From: Cavia porcellus
Taxonomy: Eukaryota > Chordata > Mammalia > Rodentia > Caviidae
Direction of reading: 5' to 3'
DNA length: 64,000 nt
Assembly (NCBI RefSeq): GCF_034190915.1
Contig: NW_026947489.1
Coordinates: 62,248,001-62,312,000, forward strand
Shown here: positions 45,825 through 58,500 of the stretch, one piece after another
Position numbering within the stretch: position 1 is the stretch's first letter
Layout of the letters: each line of letters opens with the position of its first letter
Position numbers and translations under genes: made by a program
The notes under the pieces: model-generated
Database searches by the model: none
What the model saw: the letters and a program-made list of their open reading frames with translations, nothing else
What the model was told of the DNA's origin: nothing

Positions 45825-46809
45825 AGTTTTTACTACAAGTCTAGTTTAGAGTGGCCATCAGCATCCATGCCACAGCCTGAATGCTTGGCTGCCTTGAAAT
45901 TCCTCTACCAGATCTATTTATCCACCCCCCACCCTTAAACTCAACTTTTTACAGTCTCAGGACATGGGCAAATATAAACCAAAAAAATTTGTTTGCAAGA
46001 GCATAACATTGTAGCTTTTAGTTTGCTTGGTAATAGAGCCCTTATTTCCAGCTGGAACCTCCTGAGCCTGGCCTTGACTGTCTGCATTCCTGACAGCAAT
46101 CCAGTCTTCTAGCTCTTACCTGTTAGGCTTGATTTATAGCATTTTAGGCTTTGCTTTTCCAAAGTCCTTCTGCAAACTAGTTCTAAAGGCTTCTGAACCA
46201 CATGGTCAGGTGTAGTCTTTTTAGGTATGATTAAAAAACACAGTGAGTGCTGCTACCAAGCCCCATCTAATAGAAAAGTGAGTTTTTAAAAATGTTACCA
46301 TGTGTCCTTATCCACCTGTTCAGTGGATCTGGCACCATGCAACTTTGGGCTATTACCCAAAGTCAAGATGACCATGCAAAGGAAACATTTTGAGTTAAAT
46401 AAGGGCACTGAGGCAGCCAGGGAAGTATAACTGAAGACATTCATAAGACAAGACTACCAAAACAACTTCAAATGTGGCAAGGAAAAAGTGACATACATCT
46501 GAAGTGAAAGAGAGTATTTTGAGGAGGATTAATGGCAATGTGTCTTTCAGCATAACTTTTTAAATTAAATTCACTGTATTTTTAAAATCAGTTCTCATAT
46601 GCATTCAATGCTGAAAATTTCCATCAGTCCTGAAAATTTTGATAAGTTATATTTTCATATGCTTTTATTTTAAAATATCTTTAAATTTTTAAACATTCTT
46701 TGATCAGTGTTGTATTTAGAATTGGGTTGTTTAATCTTTCAGTGTTGTAAGAGTTGTAAACTGTCTTTCTGTGATTGATTTCTATTTTAATCCTAATGTG
46801 GGCACAAAT

Positions 46810-46859
46810 TGTGCCCAAATTTGTGTTTTTCAAATGGTTTTGCCCTGCTCTTTGCTCCC
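46810..46859 (+). repeat. 50-bp perfect direct repeat, right copy, inside old L1
   Basis: This copy interrupts antisense L1 ORF2: the expected L1 sequence runs up to CTATTTTAATCCTAATGTGG and resumes near TTATGTCACTTGATGTGTG, with foreign sequence of roughly 85 bp between. It therefore looks like a templated insertion copied from the left copy. Confidence 0.85.
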
Positions 46860-47537
46860 TATTTGCTCTTTGCTAATCCTATTGTAGCCTTTTTCCCTTT
46901 TATGTCACTTGATGTGTGTTTTATTGTGCTAATGTGGCCCTTCTTGGTGAAAGTTCCATCTGAGATTCAGAGGAATGTGTATTCTGCTGCTGTTGAATGG
47001 GATATTCTATGACTGTTAATTAGACCCACTTGGTGATGTAGGGCTCAGTTCCACTGTGTTCTTGTTACCTTTCTGCCTGGGAGACGTCCCTTTCTGATAG
47101 AGGATTTTAGAATATACAGCAGTGACAGTGGATTCTTCTACTTTTTGTCTTTGCTTTGCTTTGTGTGTTTTCATGCAGTATAATTAGACAAACACACATT
47201 AAATATTGTGTGTGAAACCGACCTTTGATTGTGTAATGCCCCTTCTTATCCCTGACAACTGTTCTTACTTTGAAGTCTGTTTTCTGCTAAGGTTATGTAA
47301 GTACTTCTGCCTTCTTTTGTTTATATCTTTTTCAACAATTTTACTTTTAATGTAGCTGTGTCTTTCCATTGAAGGTGGGTTTGCTATAAGCATCCGATAG
47401 TTGGCTTTGGATTTTTCCATGCTAACAGCCTCACTATTTAATTGTTTTACTTGAACCATTTGTATTTGAAGTGATTTGATACAACTGGATTTGTGTCATA
47501 TATAACATTTGTTATTGTATTGTAGTCTTTAATCTTT

Positions 47538-47686
47538 TGTTTTGCTTTTTGAGAAAGAGTCTCAATAAGTAGTTCAGGCTGGTTTTGAACCCACTATGTA
47601 GCCCAGGCTAAACTTGAACTCAGTGATCCTCCTGCCTCAGCCTCCAGAATGCTGGGATTATAGGCATGTACCATCATGCCCAACTT
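47538..47686 (-). repeat. B1-type SINE
   Basis: Reverse-complement landmarks: GAGAAAGAGTCTCAATAAG, ACTATGTAGCCCAGGCTAAA, CTGCCTCAGCCTCCAGAATG and TAGGCATGTACCATCATGCC. Confidence 0.92.
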
Positions 47687-49714
47687 CTATTTATTTTCTT
47701 ACTCTTTTCTTCTTTATTTTTATACTCCATTCCCTCCTGCTTCCTCTGGTTTTAATGGAGGATTTTATTTTTCTTGCCTCTTATCCTTTTGTTTTTTACT
47801 TTTTTTTTTTTTAGTACAGAATGATTATCCTTGAGTTTTCAAGGATAATCCAAGCCTGTTGCTCACTGCAGCACTTTCTGGGAGAAGCCTAGGCCCTGTG
47901 AATATTTACATAATTCCTTCTGTTCCTTATAATTTCTCATATCACTTACTTATCTACAAGTTATGATTACTAAATATTGCTGCTATTATTATTTTGAACA
48001 GGCTATTTGTTTTATCAATTAGGAGTAGAAATCAAGGCATGTTATTTGCTTTAATTCCTGCCTTCTTTTTCTCTCCCTTTACATATGTCTGAGTCTCTGA
48101 ACTCTTGCATTTACCTTTTCTTTGAGTAATTTTTAAAAAAGCATTTCTTGCAGAGCAGGACTACTGATAACAAATTCTCTTAATTTTTGTTTGTCAGAAA
48201 GTCTATATGTCTTTTTCACTTTTGAAGATTAATTTTGCTGGACACAGAATTCTAGGTTGGTAAGATTTTCTTTCAATATTTTATACACTTCACTATACAC
48301 TTTTTAAATTTTATTTTAAAAAGAGAAAACAATAAAAACAATGATAGAAAATTTCAAAAACAATGATAATAGGAGATTAATCATGGTCAATATCTTAGAT
48401 ATTGTTATCTTTTAAGTAGTTGTTCAGTTGTTCAACTACTTAGAATATACAAGCATGAAAAATTGATCAAGCAATATAAGCACAAACTGTTCTTTTCAAT
48501 GAACTAACAGCAATTAGTAGTGTAATTATTGGGTTATATATACATGTATATATATATTTCCCTTTTTTCCCTTTCTTGTTCCTTTTACTCATCCCAGTTT
48601 TTCTTTCCTTTTGAGTGTTGCTTCCCCTTTTACAATATCTATGTATATTTTGGATCTTATTTACTTTTTCAGTTTCTTACACTAGGGAGACAATATGATG
48701 TTTACACATGAAAGTCTGATTTATTCATTTATGAGTATGGTCTTGAGTTGCATCCAGTTACCTATAAAAGCCTCGTTTGCCCTTTTTTTAATAGCTGAGT
48801 AGTACTCCATTATATAAAAACACCACATCTTTTTATTTGTCCCATAGTTGGTATTTGGGTTGCTTCCATGATTTAGTTATTATAAAATATGTTACTATAA
48901 ACATGGGTGCATATATATCTCTGTGGTATGATATTTTTAATTCTTACGGGAAGATACCCAAAAGAAAACACCTGGATTGAATGAATCTCTAATCCTAGAT
49001 TTTGAGGAATCTCCACATTGATTTCCACAGTGGTTGTACCAGCCTACACTTCTACCAACAGTGGGGAAAGGTTACTTTCTCCCCACAGCCCCGCCAGCAT
49101 TTGTTAATGGTTGATTTCTTGATGATAGCCATTCTTCATGAGATGGAATCTCAGTGTTGTTTTAATTTGTATCTCTCAGATGATCAGTGATGCTGAATAT
49201 TTTTTCATGTATTTATTTACCATTTGTGTTTCTTCATCTGATAAGTGTATTCATCTCAGATACCCATTTTTGGATTGAGTCTTTGAAGTTAGGGTGTCTT
49301 ATTTTTTTCAGTTCTTATATGTTCTAGATAGAAGTTGTTAGTCTGAGGAACAGTTGGCTAAAATATTTTCCCACTGTATGGGTTTTCTTTTCATTCTGTT
49401 GGTAATTTCTTTTGATGTGCAAATACTTTTTAATAAGATGCATTTGTGTTCATGCTGTTTGAGTTTTGTTTATGAAGTCTCTGCCTACCCCTTCAAGACT
49501 TCCAAGATTTCTACTATTTTGTCTTCTAGTAGATTTAGTGTTTCTTTTTTAATATTTAGATCTTTGATCCATTTTGCCTTTAGTTGCATGCAAGGTGATA
49601 GATATGGGTCCAGTTTTTGTCTTCAGCATGTGGAAAGTCAGTTTTTCCAGCACTATATATTAATTTTTATTCATATAATTATTATTCCAACACGATTTTT
49701 AAAATAGACTTTCT

Positions 49715-49811
49715 AGGGGCTGGGAATTTAGCTCAGTGGCATAAACACCTGCCTTGCAAGTGTGTGGTCATGAGTTTGATTCCCGGTACTGATAAAAAAG
49801 AAAAAGAAAAA
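49715..49811 (+). repeat. Young ID SINE with perfect 14-bp target duplication
   Basis: AGGGGCTGGGAATTTAGCTCAG, CCTGCCTTGCAAGTGTG and GTTTGATTCCCGGTACTG, then an A-rich tail. AAAATAGACTTTCT is exact at 49701-49714 and 49812-49825. Confidence 0.95.
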
Positions 49812-49929
49812 AAAATAGACTTTCTTCCAGTGAGCATGTTTGGTACCTTTGTCAAAGATAAGGTGGCCAAGTGTGTTTTTAGTCATGTCTGCATCTTTTT
49901 AAACTGTTCCACGTATCCTCAGATCTTTA

Positions 49930-49998
49930 CTTCCTTCCTTTCTTTCTTCCTTTCTTCCTTTCTTTCCTTTCCTTCTTTCCTTTTCTTTTTCCCTCTCT
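49930..49998. repeat. CCTT/CTTT-rich pyrimidine simple repeat
   Basis: About 70 bp of almost pure pyrimidine made of CTTCCTTTC-type units inside the younger L1. Confidence 0.9.
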
Positions 49999-50161
49999 TT
50001 CTTTTGTGAGTACTATGCTAATATTATGACAGTAGCTTTGTAGTATAATTTCAAGTCAGGGCTCCTTGCCTTACCTTTGTTGCCCAGGATTGCCTTTGCT
50101 ATTCTAGGTTTCTTCTGTTTCCAAATAAACTTTAGGAGTGTTTTCTCTAAATCTGTGAGGT

Positions 50162-50600
50162 GTACTAATGATTACTGGGGACCATGAATTCACAGTGGCC
50201 GAATGGAGGCTTGGGATTATGAGACTTTCCATTAACTCTTGGGTTGGCTATTCTTCCCCACCGAGACTAAAATAAGACTACTACCATGAACACTCTTGTG
50301 CAAGATTCTTCTATGCACAAGATCATCTCTACCCTTTTGGGTTAAACCAAGATTATCTACTGCCTGCATGTCATGGGCCTCTGAATCTTTTGCTAGATCC
50401 TCCTATCATTGTTTATACCTATTGCATTGTACACACCCAATAAATAGTGGCTGGTTTGGAGTATCTGGGTCTTTGACATTCCTGAGGTATTGACTTCCAA
50501 GCCCCCTATCATGCATAACTAAATTTGCCTCTGTGTCTTATTTTTTTCCAGTCACCACCTTGTTTCTTATTTTATCTTTTATCGTACCCCTCATACAGGC
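50162..50600 (+). repeat. Probable solo LTR inserted in the younger L1
   Basis: Antisense L1 ORF2 runs to AAATCTGTGAGG and resumes at AGTATTTTGATTGGGATTGC. The foreign DNA between begins near TGTACTAATGATTACTGGGG and ends near CCCTCATACA. An AATAAA sits near 50441, followed by GT/T-rich sequence, as in an LTR R/U5 region. It does not match the LTR at 2136. No clean target duplication was found, so family and exact limits are open. Confidence 0.5.
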
Positions 50601-53600
50601 CAGGTCCTCCATAAATAGTATTTTGATTGGGATTGCATTAAATCTGTATAACAGTTTTGGGAGTATGGACATTTCCACAGTGTTGGTTCTTCCTATCCAT
50701 GATCAGGGGTTATCCTTTTTGACACCCTCTTTGAACATTTTCCAGAGTTCTATACTTTTCAATGTGTATATCTTTTACTTCCTCTCTTACATTGATTCCT
50801 AAGTATTTCTTTTATTTATTTATTTTTTGCATGCTATTGTGGAGGGTGTTCTTTCCCTAAGTTCTCTCTCAGTGAGTTTGTTGTCTGTACACAGGAATGC
50901 TATTGATTTTTGAGTGTTGATTTTATAACCAGAGATGCTACTGAATTTGGTTATTACATCTAGAATCTTTTGGTGAAGTTTTTGGGGTATTCTATGTAGA
51001 GTAACATGTCATCAGTGAATAACAATTATTTAACTTCTTCCTTTCCTATCCTTATTCCTTTTATTTCTCTCTCTTGTCTAATTGCTCTGGCTAATGTTTC
51101 CAGAACTACACTGAATTAGTGGTGTTAATGGACATCCTTGTCTTGTTCCTGATTTTAGATTGAAAGCTTTGAGTTTTTTTTCATTTAGTATGATGTTAGT
51201 TATTGGTATGTCATAGATAGGTTTTATCAGATTGAGGTAAATCTATTCCGATTTTCTATAGGTTTTTTTAAATCATGAATGAGTGTTGAACTTTATCAAG
51301 AGCTTTTGCTGCATTTATTGAGATGATCATGTGATTTTTGTTTCTGGTTCAGTTGACATGGTGTGTTACGTTTATTGATTTGCACATGTAGAACCATCCC
51401 TGCATTCCTGGAATGAATCTCACTTGGCCATGGTGTATAATCTTCCTGGTGGTTTGTTGCATTTGCTACTATGTTTGCTACTATGTTATTGAGAATTTTT
51501 GCATCTATGTTCATTAAGGAGATTGGCCTGCAGCTCTCTCTTTTGGTTGGGTTTTTCTGTAGTTTTGATATATGGGTACTATTTGCCTCCAGGAATGAGT
51601 TAGTGAGTATTGCTTCCCTTTCAATTTCATTAAAGTTTGAGGAGTATTGGCATTAAATCTTTTCCTAATGTCTTGTAGAATTCAACCATGAATCCATCAG
51701 CACCTAGGCTCTTTTTGGTAAGTTTTAAATTATGTTTTCAATTTCATTAACTGATATTGGATTATTCAGAATTTTTAAATTATCATGATTCAGCTTTAAT
51801 AGTTTATATGTTTCTAGGAATTTGTCCAGGTGTTGTTTTCCAGTCCTCGTGAATGAAGATTTTCAAGTAGATATTGATTTTCTGAATTTCCACATGATCT
51901 GTAGTGATTCCACCCTTTTCATTCTTCATTGCATGAATTTGAGTTCTTTCCTTTTTTTCCATAATGTTACTAGGGGTTTATCAATTTTATTTATTCTCTC
52001 AAAGAACCAACCTTTTGATTCATTAATTTGTTGTATTATTTTCATAGTCTCAATTGATTAATATCTGCTCTGATCTTTATAATTTTCTTCCTTGCATAGA
52101 CTTTGGGCTTAACTTGCTCTTCTTTTATTGAAGCTTGAGGTATAACATGAGATTGTTTATTTGCACTCATTCTGTTTTCCTGCTATGAGAATACAGCACT
52201 GTAAGTTTCTCTTTTAGGACTGTTTTCATTATGTCTCACAGGTTCTGATAAACTGAATTTGTATTTGTCTTGTCACTTGATTATAGATATTGTTTAATTT
52301 CATCTTTAATTTTATCTGTGACCCATTGGTTTTTCAGGAAGGTGTTATTTAATTACATTTATTTATGGAGTTTTTGCAATTTCCTTCATCACTAATTTCC
52401 TATTTCATTGCACTATGGTTCGATAATATGCACGGGATAGTTTCAATCCCTTTGCATTGACTGAAGCATGTTCTATGGGCAGCACGTGATCTATTTTAGA
52501 GAATGTCCCATGTGCAATTGAGAAGAATGTATATTTTGATGTTGTTGTATGGACCATTCTGTACATGTCTACTGAGTTCATTTGTTTACAGGTGTGGTTC
52601 AGTTCTGTTATTTCTTTGGTCATGTTTATGTAGTTGATCTATCTCTTTATGACAATGGGATATTAAGTTCCCCCATTACACTTATGTTATTACTTATTTC
52701 ATTTTTCATGTCTATTAATGTTTGTCTTAGTTTGGGTGCTCCTGTATCTGTAGCATACATGTTTATGATTATTATCTCTTCTTCTTGAAGTTTCCCCCTA
52801 GTAAATATCTACTGACCTTCTTTATTGCTTTTGATCATTCTTGGTTTGAAATCCCCATTATCTTCCAGCAGAAGAGCTAGCCCTGCTTTTTTTCTGGGTT
52901 CCTGTGGCAAGGAGCATTGTTTTCCATCCACTGACTTTCAGTCTATGAGTTTCTTTTTTGTTTAAATGTGTTTGTTGTATACAGCATATTGTTGGATCTT
53001 GCTTCTTGATCCATTCTGCCAATTTGTTTCTTTTGATTGGTGAATTGAGGCTACTTACATTGATGGTTAAATGGATATCTATTGGCTTATCTTTGTCATG
53101 TTATTTTGCCACTGTTGGTTCCCTGTTTGTTCACCCTGCTTAATTGCTTGTCCTGCCTGGTAGTTTCTTCCTGTTGTTGTTGTTAAAATTGTAATTTTTA
53201 GCTCTGTCTAAAATATCTTTTAATACTCTTTATAGGGTTGATTTGGTGGTCATGAATTTCTTCAGTTGTTCTTTGTCATAGAAATATCTTATTTCTCAAT
53301 TAATTTTGAAAAACAGGTTTGCAGGACACATCAATCTGGGTTTGCAGTTGTTATCCTCAGGACTTGAAAAACTTCTCTCTATGCTCTTCTTCCTGTATTG
53401 ATTATTCACATTTTCCATCCTTTCCCTGTCATTATCTATTTCTTTTTGGCCTATGTCTACTCTAAATTTGCTGAGCAATTCCTTCATGAATTTTCACATT
53501 TCCTTTTTTTACTTGAGAGATTATTTCTGCTTTTTAAAATTTCTTTAGAGTCATAGATTTGTTGCTTCACTTTGGTTGCTATTATTTGAGGAATTTCAGA

Positions 53601-53949
53601 TGTGCGTTTTCCTCTATGTCCTTGTCTCCTGGACTTTTTCTGGGTGGGCAGGGATAGAAGTGTGAGACTGCATCTTGCTTCTGTGTCTTGTCATTTTCTG
53701 TTTCATAATTTTTTAATTGTTTTCTGTGTTGATCCTTGTAAGTTTTGTAGAAGATAGCTGTATCACTAGTATCAAGTCCTCTCTAGGAAAATTGTGTTCC
53801 TCAGGATGTCTTCCGTGTGTAGGAGGCTCTTGGCTTGTGCATTTTCCAAGATCGTACTTTCATAGTTAATTAACAGTGAGATGCTGGTATCTGTTTGGAA
53901 CAGTCCTCAGTTCTTTGATGTTGGGCTGTGGTGAAGTTATTACTCCAGA

Positions 53950-54840
53950 GCTTCCCAGTATTCCTACAGAAGGGAGAATAACTAATTACAACAGACAAGG
54001 CATCCTAGCTAAAGTACTATAATTATCAAAACAACGGCATTAGACACAACTAAGAAACTGTGGTAACTATTAACTTTGTACTTTAAACCATAGGAGCAAA
54101 ATATACAATTATATAACAGAACAATTATATAACATTTGTAAATTGGGAGCTTGTATTCAAAGTGTTTCCACTTGGTAGAGCGGCTTTACCCTGTGGTGGG
54201 GGAATTTAATAAGATAGTGGATAAAACAAAGATAACTTAAAGAAAGTAGAAGCAAGGCTGGAAGACACACAATGATCACATAAACCTTGGGAAACTAGAG
54301 GAGAGGCAGAAGAGAAAGAATGAGGGAGTAAGCAAGGGATTGTCTGAATTTGGTCTCTGGGTTTGGGGGATAAGGTTAGTTCTGTGGCTAGAGTTCTCCC
54401 CAGCCATTTACAAAAAGGGAAAAAGGACAAGTGAAATGAAAAGAAAAAGAAAGAAAAAAAAGAATAGAAAAGAAAAGCAGCAACAATAAGAGAAAACGAG
54501 ACAGGCCCACTCTCCTGAGTCTCTTCTGTGTGTCTTTGTCTCCAAGCACAATGCTGCTTCACCTAACATCACCATATGTTGCATTGTCATTGTTATTTTT
54601 GCTTGAGATTTTTCACATCACTTATGAAAAGTAGGAGGTTCTTGGCTTGTGTCCCTAGTTGGGACCCTACTTGGTTGTGGGCATTTTCTTTTATCTCTGG
54701 GCCATCCAGAGCAGTTCACACCAGTCATGGTGGCCACAAGGGGAAGGGATGTTCTCTGGGCCTTCCAGCACAGTTCACCTGGATTGAGGCAGTGTCAGTG
54801 GTGACATAGTAGGAGCTCACTTTTCTTCTCTGTGTGATTT
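53950..54840. other. Unresolved stretch between the younger L1 and old L1 piece 3
   Basis: It contains a purine-rich tract (54411-54480) and a phrase GTAGGAGGTTCTTGGCTTGTG (54631) that recurs with one change at 53818. It may be 5' UTR of the younger L1 or a separate insert. Confidence 0.45.
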
Positions 54841-55565
54841 TTGGAGATAAGTCTGGTAAAGTTCTTAGGTAGGCTCCTGGTAAGTAAGATTCCTGCCTCT
54901 GTGTTTTGTCTCAGGATTTTCTGTGTTTTTGACTTCCTTCAGTTTCAATGTAGTCTGCACAGGTCTGGTTTTACATTTATTCTGTTAGGTTTACTCTGAG
55001 TGTCCTTAATCTGTGGTGCCTACCGTTAATTTGGAAAAAATATCAATCACTGTTGCTTCAAGAATTTTCTGTTATTTCTCTCTTTCTTCTGCTATTCTCA
55101 TGTGAATGTTTCACATTCTGGAATTGTCTCACTGTTCTAGAACATTCTGATAGAAAAACAAATAAAATAGTCTGTTCCAATGTTTTTGTTCTTTCTTCTC
55201 TTTGAATTTCAGCTGTGAACATTTTTGTTAGCATTTCTTGAAGCTCAGTGACTGTTCTCTAGCCATGTCTAGATGAATTCATCAAAGCATTCTTCGTTTC
55301 TTCCTCCCACCCCCATTTCCTTTTGATTCTTGGCATTTCTACATCTCTGCTTTTTGGCTTGCACTTCTCTGTGTCCTTCCATGTTTCCTATTTTACTCAT
55401 CATCATCTTTATTGTACCATTCATATTTGTTCAGTTCTTGATCTGATAATTCCAGCATTATTCCCAGGTATGGCTTGACCTCTGCTGTCTCTTTAAGCAG
55501 TTTTACCTTTTAGTAAACCTTGTCAATTTTTGTTGAAAGTCTGATGTAACTTTCTGCACAGAAGG
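54840..55565 (-). mobile_element. Old L1, piece 3 (ORF1 region), antisense
   Basis: GTTGCTTCAAGAATTTTCTG, CTGCTATTCTCATGTGAATG, GGAATTGTCTCACTGTTC and CATTTCTTGAAGCTCAGTGA follow the order of antisense L1M ORF1 (coiled-coil part). The frame is fully decayed. It continues the order of pieces 1 and 2. Confidence 0.65.
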
Positions 55566-58500
55566 AACTGACCTAAATAAGCCTTTATTTTTTTTAATTT
55601 TTTTTATTTAAAGAAAGACTAAACAAAACAGAAAATCGGTAGAAATCATACATACTTTCAAAGAAAAAATAAACAATAATAAATCACCAGTTGATGTTTA
55701 CATATTGTCCTCTTACAAATAATTGTTCAAGATACACAAGTGGAACATGTAAGTGGGAATTCAAACAGTGAGGTTGCAAATAGTTCTATTCAACAAAAAT
55801 TTAGTAACATGGTTATCAATCCTATGCACTTAAACATACATGCAATTATCCATATCTTCATTTATGTTGAATTTAAACAAACCAAAGCAGACTAAAATAA
55901 CTCTAGACATAGAATAATAGTATTGCTGGATTTCACACCATGACACACAGGGATCAGCACTGGGTACTCTAGTGTTTTTTTTCCTTCAAAATATTTGTTC
56001 ATTTCATCATGTGTCATAAGATCAGTTCTTGTAAACTGTTTATAGGTTCTATGCACACATGAGTCTTAACATGTATTTCTATCCTTTCTATATTAGAAGG
56101 GGAAACAAAACAAAGCAGGACAAAACAAGACATATTCCTATAGACACATAAAATGAAAAGACATATAAAACCACTGTTAAAGGAGTTCTACTATGGTTAC
56201 TGTGTTGTCTCTTGTTATCTTCAATAGAATTGGCTATATCATCAAATATAGTATAACTGAATATATCAGTACATAACAGTATTTATAAAAATACAACTTT
56301 GTAGATAGTGTAAAACTATAAAAACAGGTAGTAATCAAACCAGAATGGGTATCGTAGTGAATCTTGTCATTTTCAGTATAGTTGTCTATACTCTCAGATT
56401 TGATACTATCAATCATAACAATTTTGAGTAAAATCTGTCGATAACAAACAGCAATCAAACAAACCAGATTTAACTAAGATAAGTCATGATATAACAGTAT
56501 AAGTCACAAAGGCTCCAGATTAAGTTAATAGGAAATTAAAGATGATTACTGTGCTATATCCTGGTATTTTTGGGATAGCTGTCTGTGCCCTCAGATCTAG
56601 GGCTTGTAGACAAACTGGGACAGAATAAGTTTTATCTAAGCAGAGCAGTGTGAGTAATATGGGTTTTAATTCCTGATACACTATTAATAATATCTTCTGC
56701 TGCCTCTTTAAAGACTATTCCTCCCCTTTCACTCCCCCAGGGTATACATTTTTGGGTCCCACCAACACCCTCGGTTTTAAATTGGGAGGGCAACCTGCTA
56801 TTTACCTAAGTGGTTCTGAACCTTCTCCCTCCTGGACTTGATCTCTAGTTGTTTTTCTTTACTTATTAAAGCCTGTCTTTCCAATCTATCCACAAATACT
56901 GGTCTAGTTGCCCCTATTCCTCTCTGGTTCCCTGTCACAGAGAGCATTGTTTTCTCATATTTGAATTTTGGTCCATAAACCATTTTTCAGGTTAATTATA
57001 TTTCCTATAAAGAGCATCTTGGTGGACCTTACCTCCTGATCTATTCTGCCTGTGAGTCTCTCTTTTTTTAAAAAAAAATTATTGTAGGCCATGTATATTA
57101 GAGATTATAGCTAACCTTCTCTGCCTCATTTTTGTAGTGCTCTTTTTCTGTCATTAGTTGTCTGTTTGTCATTTTCACTTTGCTTTCATTGAGGCCTCTC
57201 TGCCACTGTTCCTGGAATCCTGGTACTTTTCTCTTTCTTTAGAACGTCCTGCAGTATTCTCTGTAGAATTGGATTGGTGGTTGTGAATTTCCCCAGCTCC
57301 TTTTTGTCTTGGATGGATCTTGTTTCTACATTAATTTCTAGAGACAGTTTTGCAGGTTATATCAGTCTGGGATGGAGGTTATTTTCTTTCAGGGCTTGGA
57401 ATATTTCACTCTAGGCTCTTTCTCGATTTAATGGTATGTGTTGAGAAGTCTGCTGATATTCTGATGGGCCTTCCTTTATAGGTTATCTGTTTCTTGTCTC
57501 TAACAGCCTTTAATATTCTGTTCTTATATTGAATTTCTGGGATCTTGATTATTATATGCCTGGGTGTAGCTCTGTTTTGGTTGTAGGTGGCTAGAGTTCT
57601 GTATGCCTCATGTATCAGAATATCATTTCCTTTTCCTATGTTTGGGAAGTTTTCCTTAATTATTTCTGTAAATAGCCTTTGTAGTTCCTTTATTTGTACC
57701 CCTGCTTCTTCATTCACATTCCTCATTCTTAAGTTATAGATCCTCTTGTCATCTAGCCTTTGAATTTTTACTGCTTGTTTCCTTGATACTTTTAAGAAAT
57801 TTTTCCTTTCATATTCCACATTGCAAACCTGTCTTCCAGTTTGGATAATCTATCTTTAATTACTTTCAAGCAGTTTTGCCAGCTTTCAATGGAGTTTTTA
57901 ATTTCCTGGTAATCTCTTTGAACCTGCTTCATGTATTCTATGTTTTCTTTATATTCTTCATCAAACAATTCTCCATTTTTTTTTTTGTGTTCCTCTATTC
58001 TTCCATCTGCGTCTTCCTGAGAGGTACTTAGCATTTCTTTTATTAATCTATTTATATCTTGCTTTACTTGGTTAAATATTTCACTTTTGAACTTGTTTAT
58101 GAGGTCCTAAAGATATCTCTTTATGTCTGCTGGTGTCTGATATTGCATGTTTGCTGTCCTCAATTTCCTTTGTATTTATCTTTCCTGGATCAGTGTTCTC
58201 AGGGTTGGGGGCTGGGGACTTTTTCTTGTTGCTTCCTCTTCTCATATTTTTTGTTTCTTCCATACAGGTGTATATATAGGAAGCCCCAGTTTCTTTCTTT
58301 GTTGGTTACAATTCTTCTGAAGCATGCTGGCTAGGTGCTCCTGCCCACTGCAGTGTGCTATTAAGATGCAAACAGGGGCAGCATATGCTGGTCCCTCCCT
58401 TCCGGGTCAGTCAACCTGCTGAGGGCTTCACTGTGTTAGTGTGCGCCACCGGCATAGATAATTGATTTCGGATAACCTATTGGGTCTCAGCCAGGGGTGT

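Larger units (their letters stand above)
44290..46520 (-). mobile_element. MaLR provirus remnant, antisense
   Basis: The left part (about 44304-44640) has the antisense LTR phrases TCAGTTTTCTGTTACC, TTTAAAGGAGGAGAGGTTTA and TCATGGCAGCTGG. From about 44650 to roughly 46250 the sequence has the character of antisense MaLR internal DNA (for example CTACCAGATCTATTTATCC, CAGTCTCAGGACATGGGC, GAACCACATGGTCAGG). There is no usable coding frame. The right limit and a second LTR were not resolved, so the span is approximate. Confidence 0.6.
46650..48300 (-). mobile_element. Old L1, piece 2 (ORF2 endonuclease region and beyond), antisense
   Basis: AATGTGTATTCTGCTGCTGTTG, GTAATGCCCCTTCTTATCCC and TAAAGTGGGTTT-like phrases match antisense L1 5' ORF2. 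TTGCTGGACACAGAATTCTAG near the right end is from further 5'. The piece is broken by the templated insert at about 46800-46890 and a B1 SINE at 47538. Confidence 0.75.
48303..53950 (-). mobile_element. Younger near-full-length L1, antisense, inserted in the old L1
   Basis: The 3' end is at about 48303 (TTTTTAAATTTTATTTTAAA, antisense A-rich tail). Going right there are the 3' UTR, the ORF2 end (TAGCTGAGTAGTACTCCATTAT at about 48793), RT (about 49900-51800), endonuclease (about 52300-53060) and ORF1 C-terminal and coiled-coil regions (about 53170-53640). The T-rich antisense frames contain stops, so both ORFs are dead. The ORF1 RNA-recognition part seems deleted near 53350. It is interrupted by an ID SINE at 49715 and an LTR-like insert at about 50162. 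The 5' limit (53640-54840) was not resolved. Confidence 0.8.
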
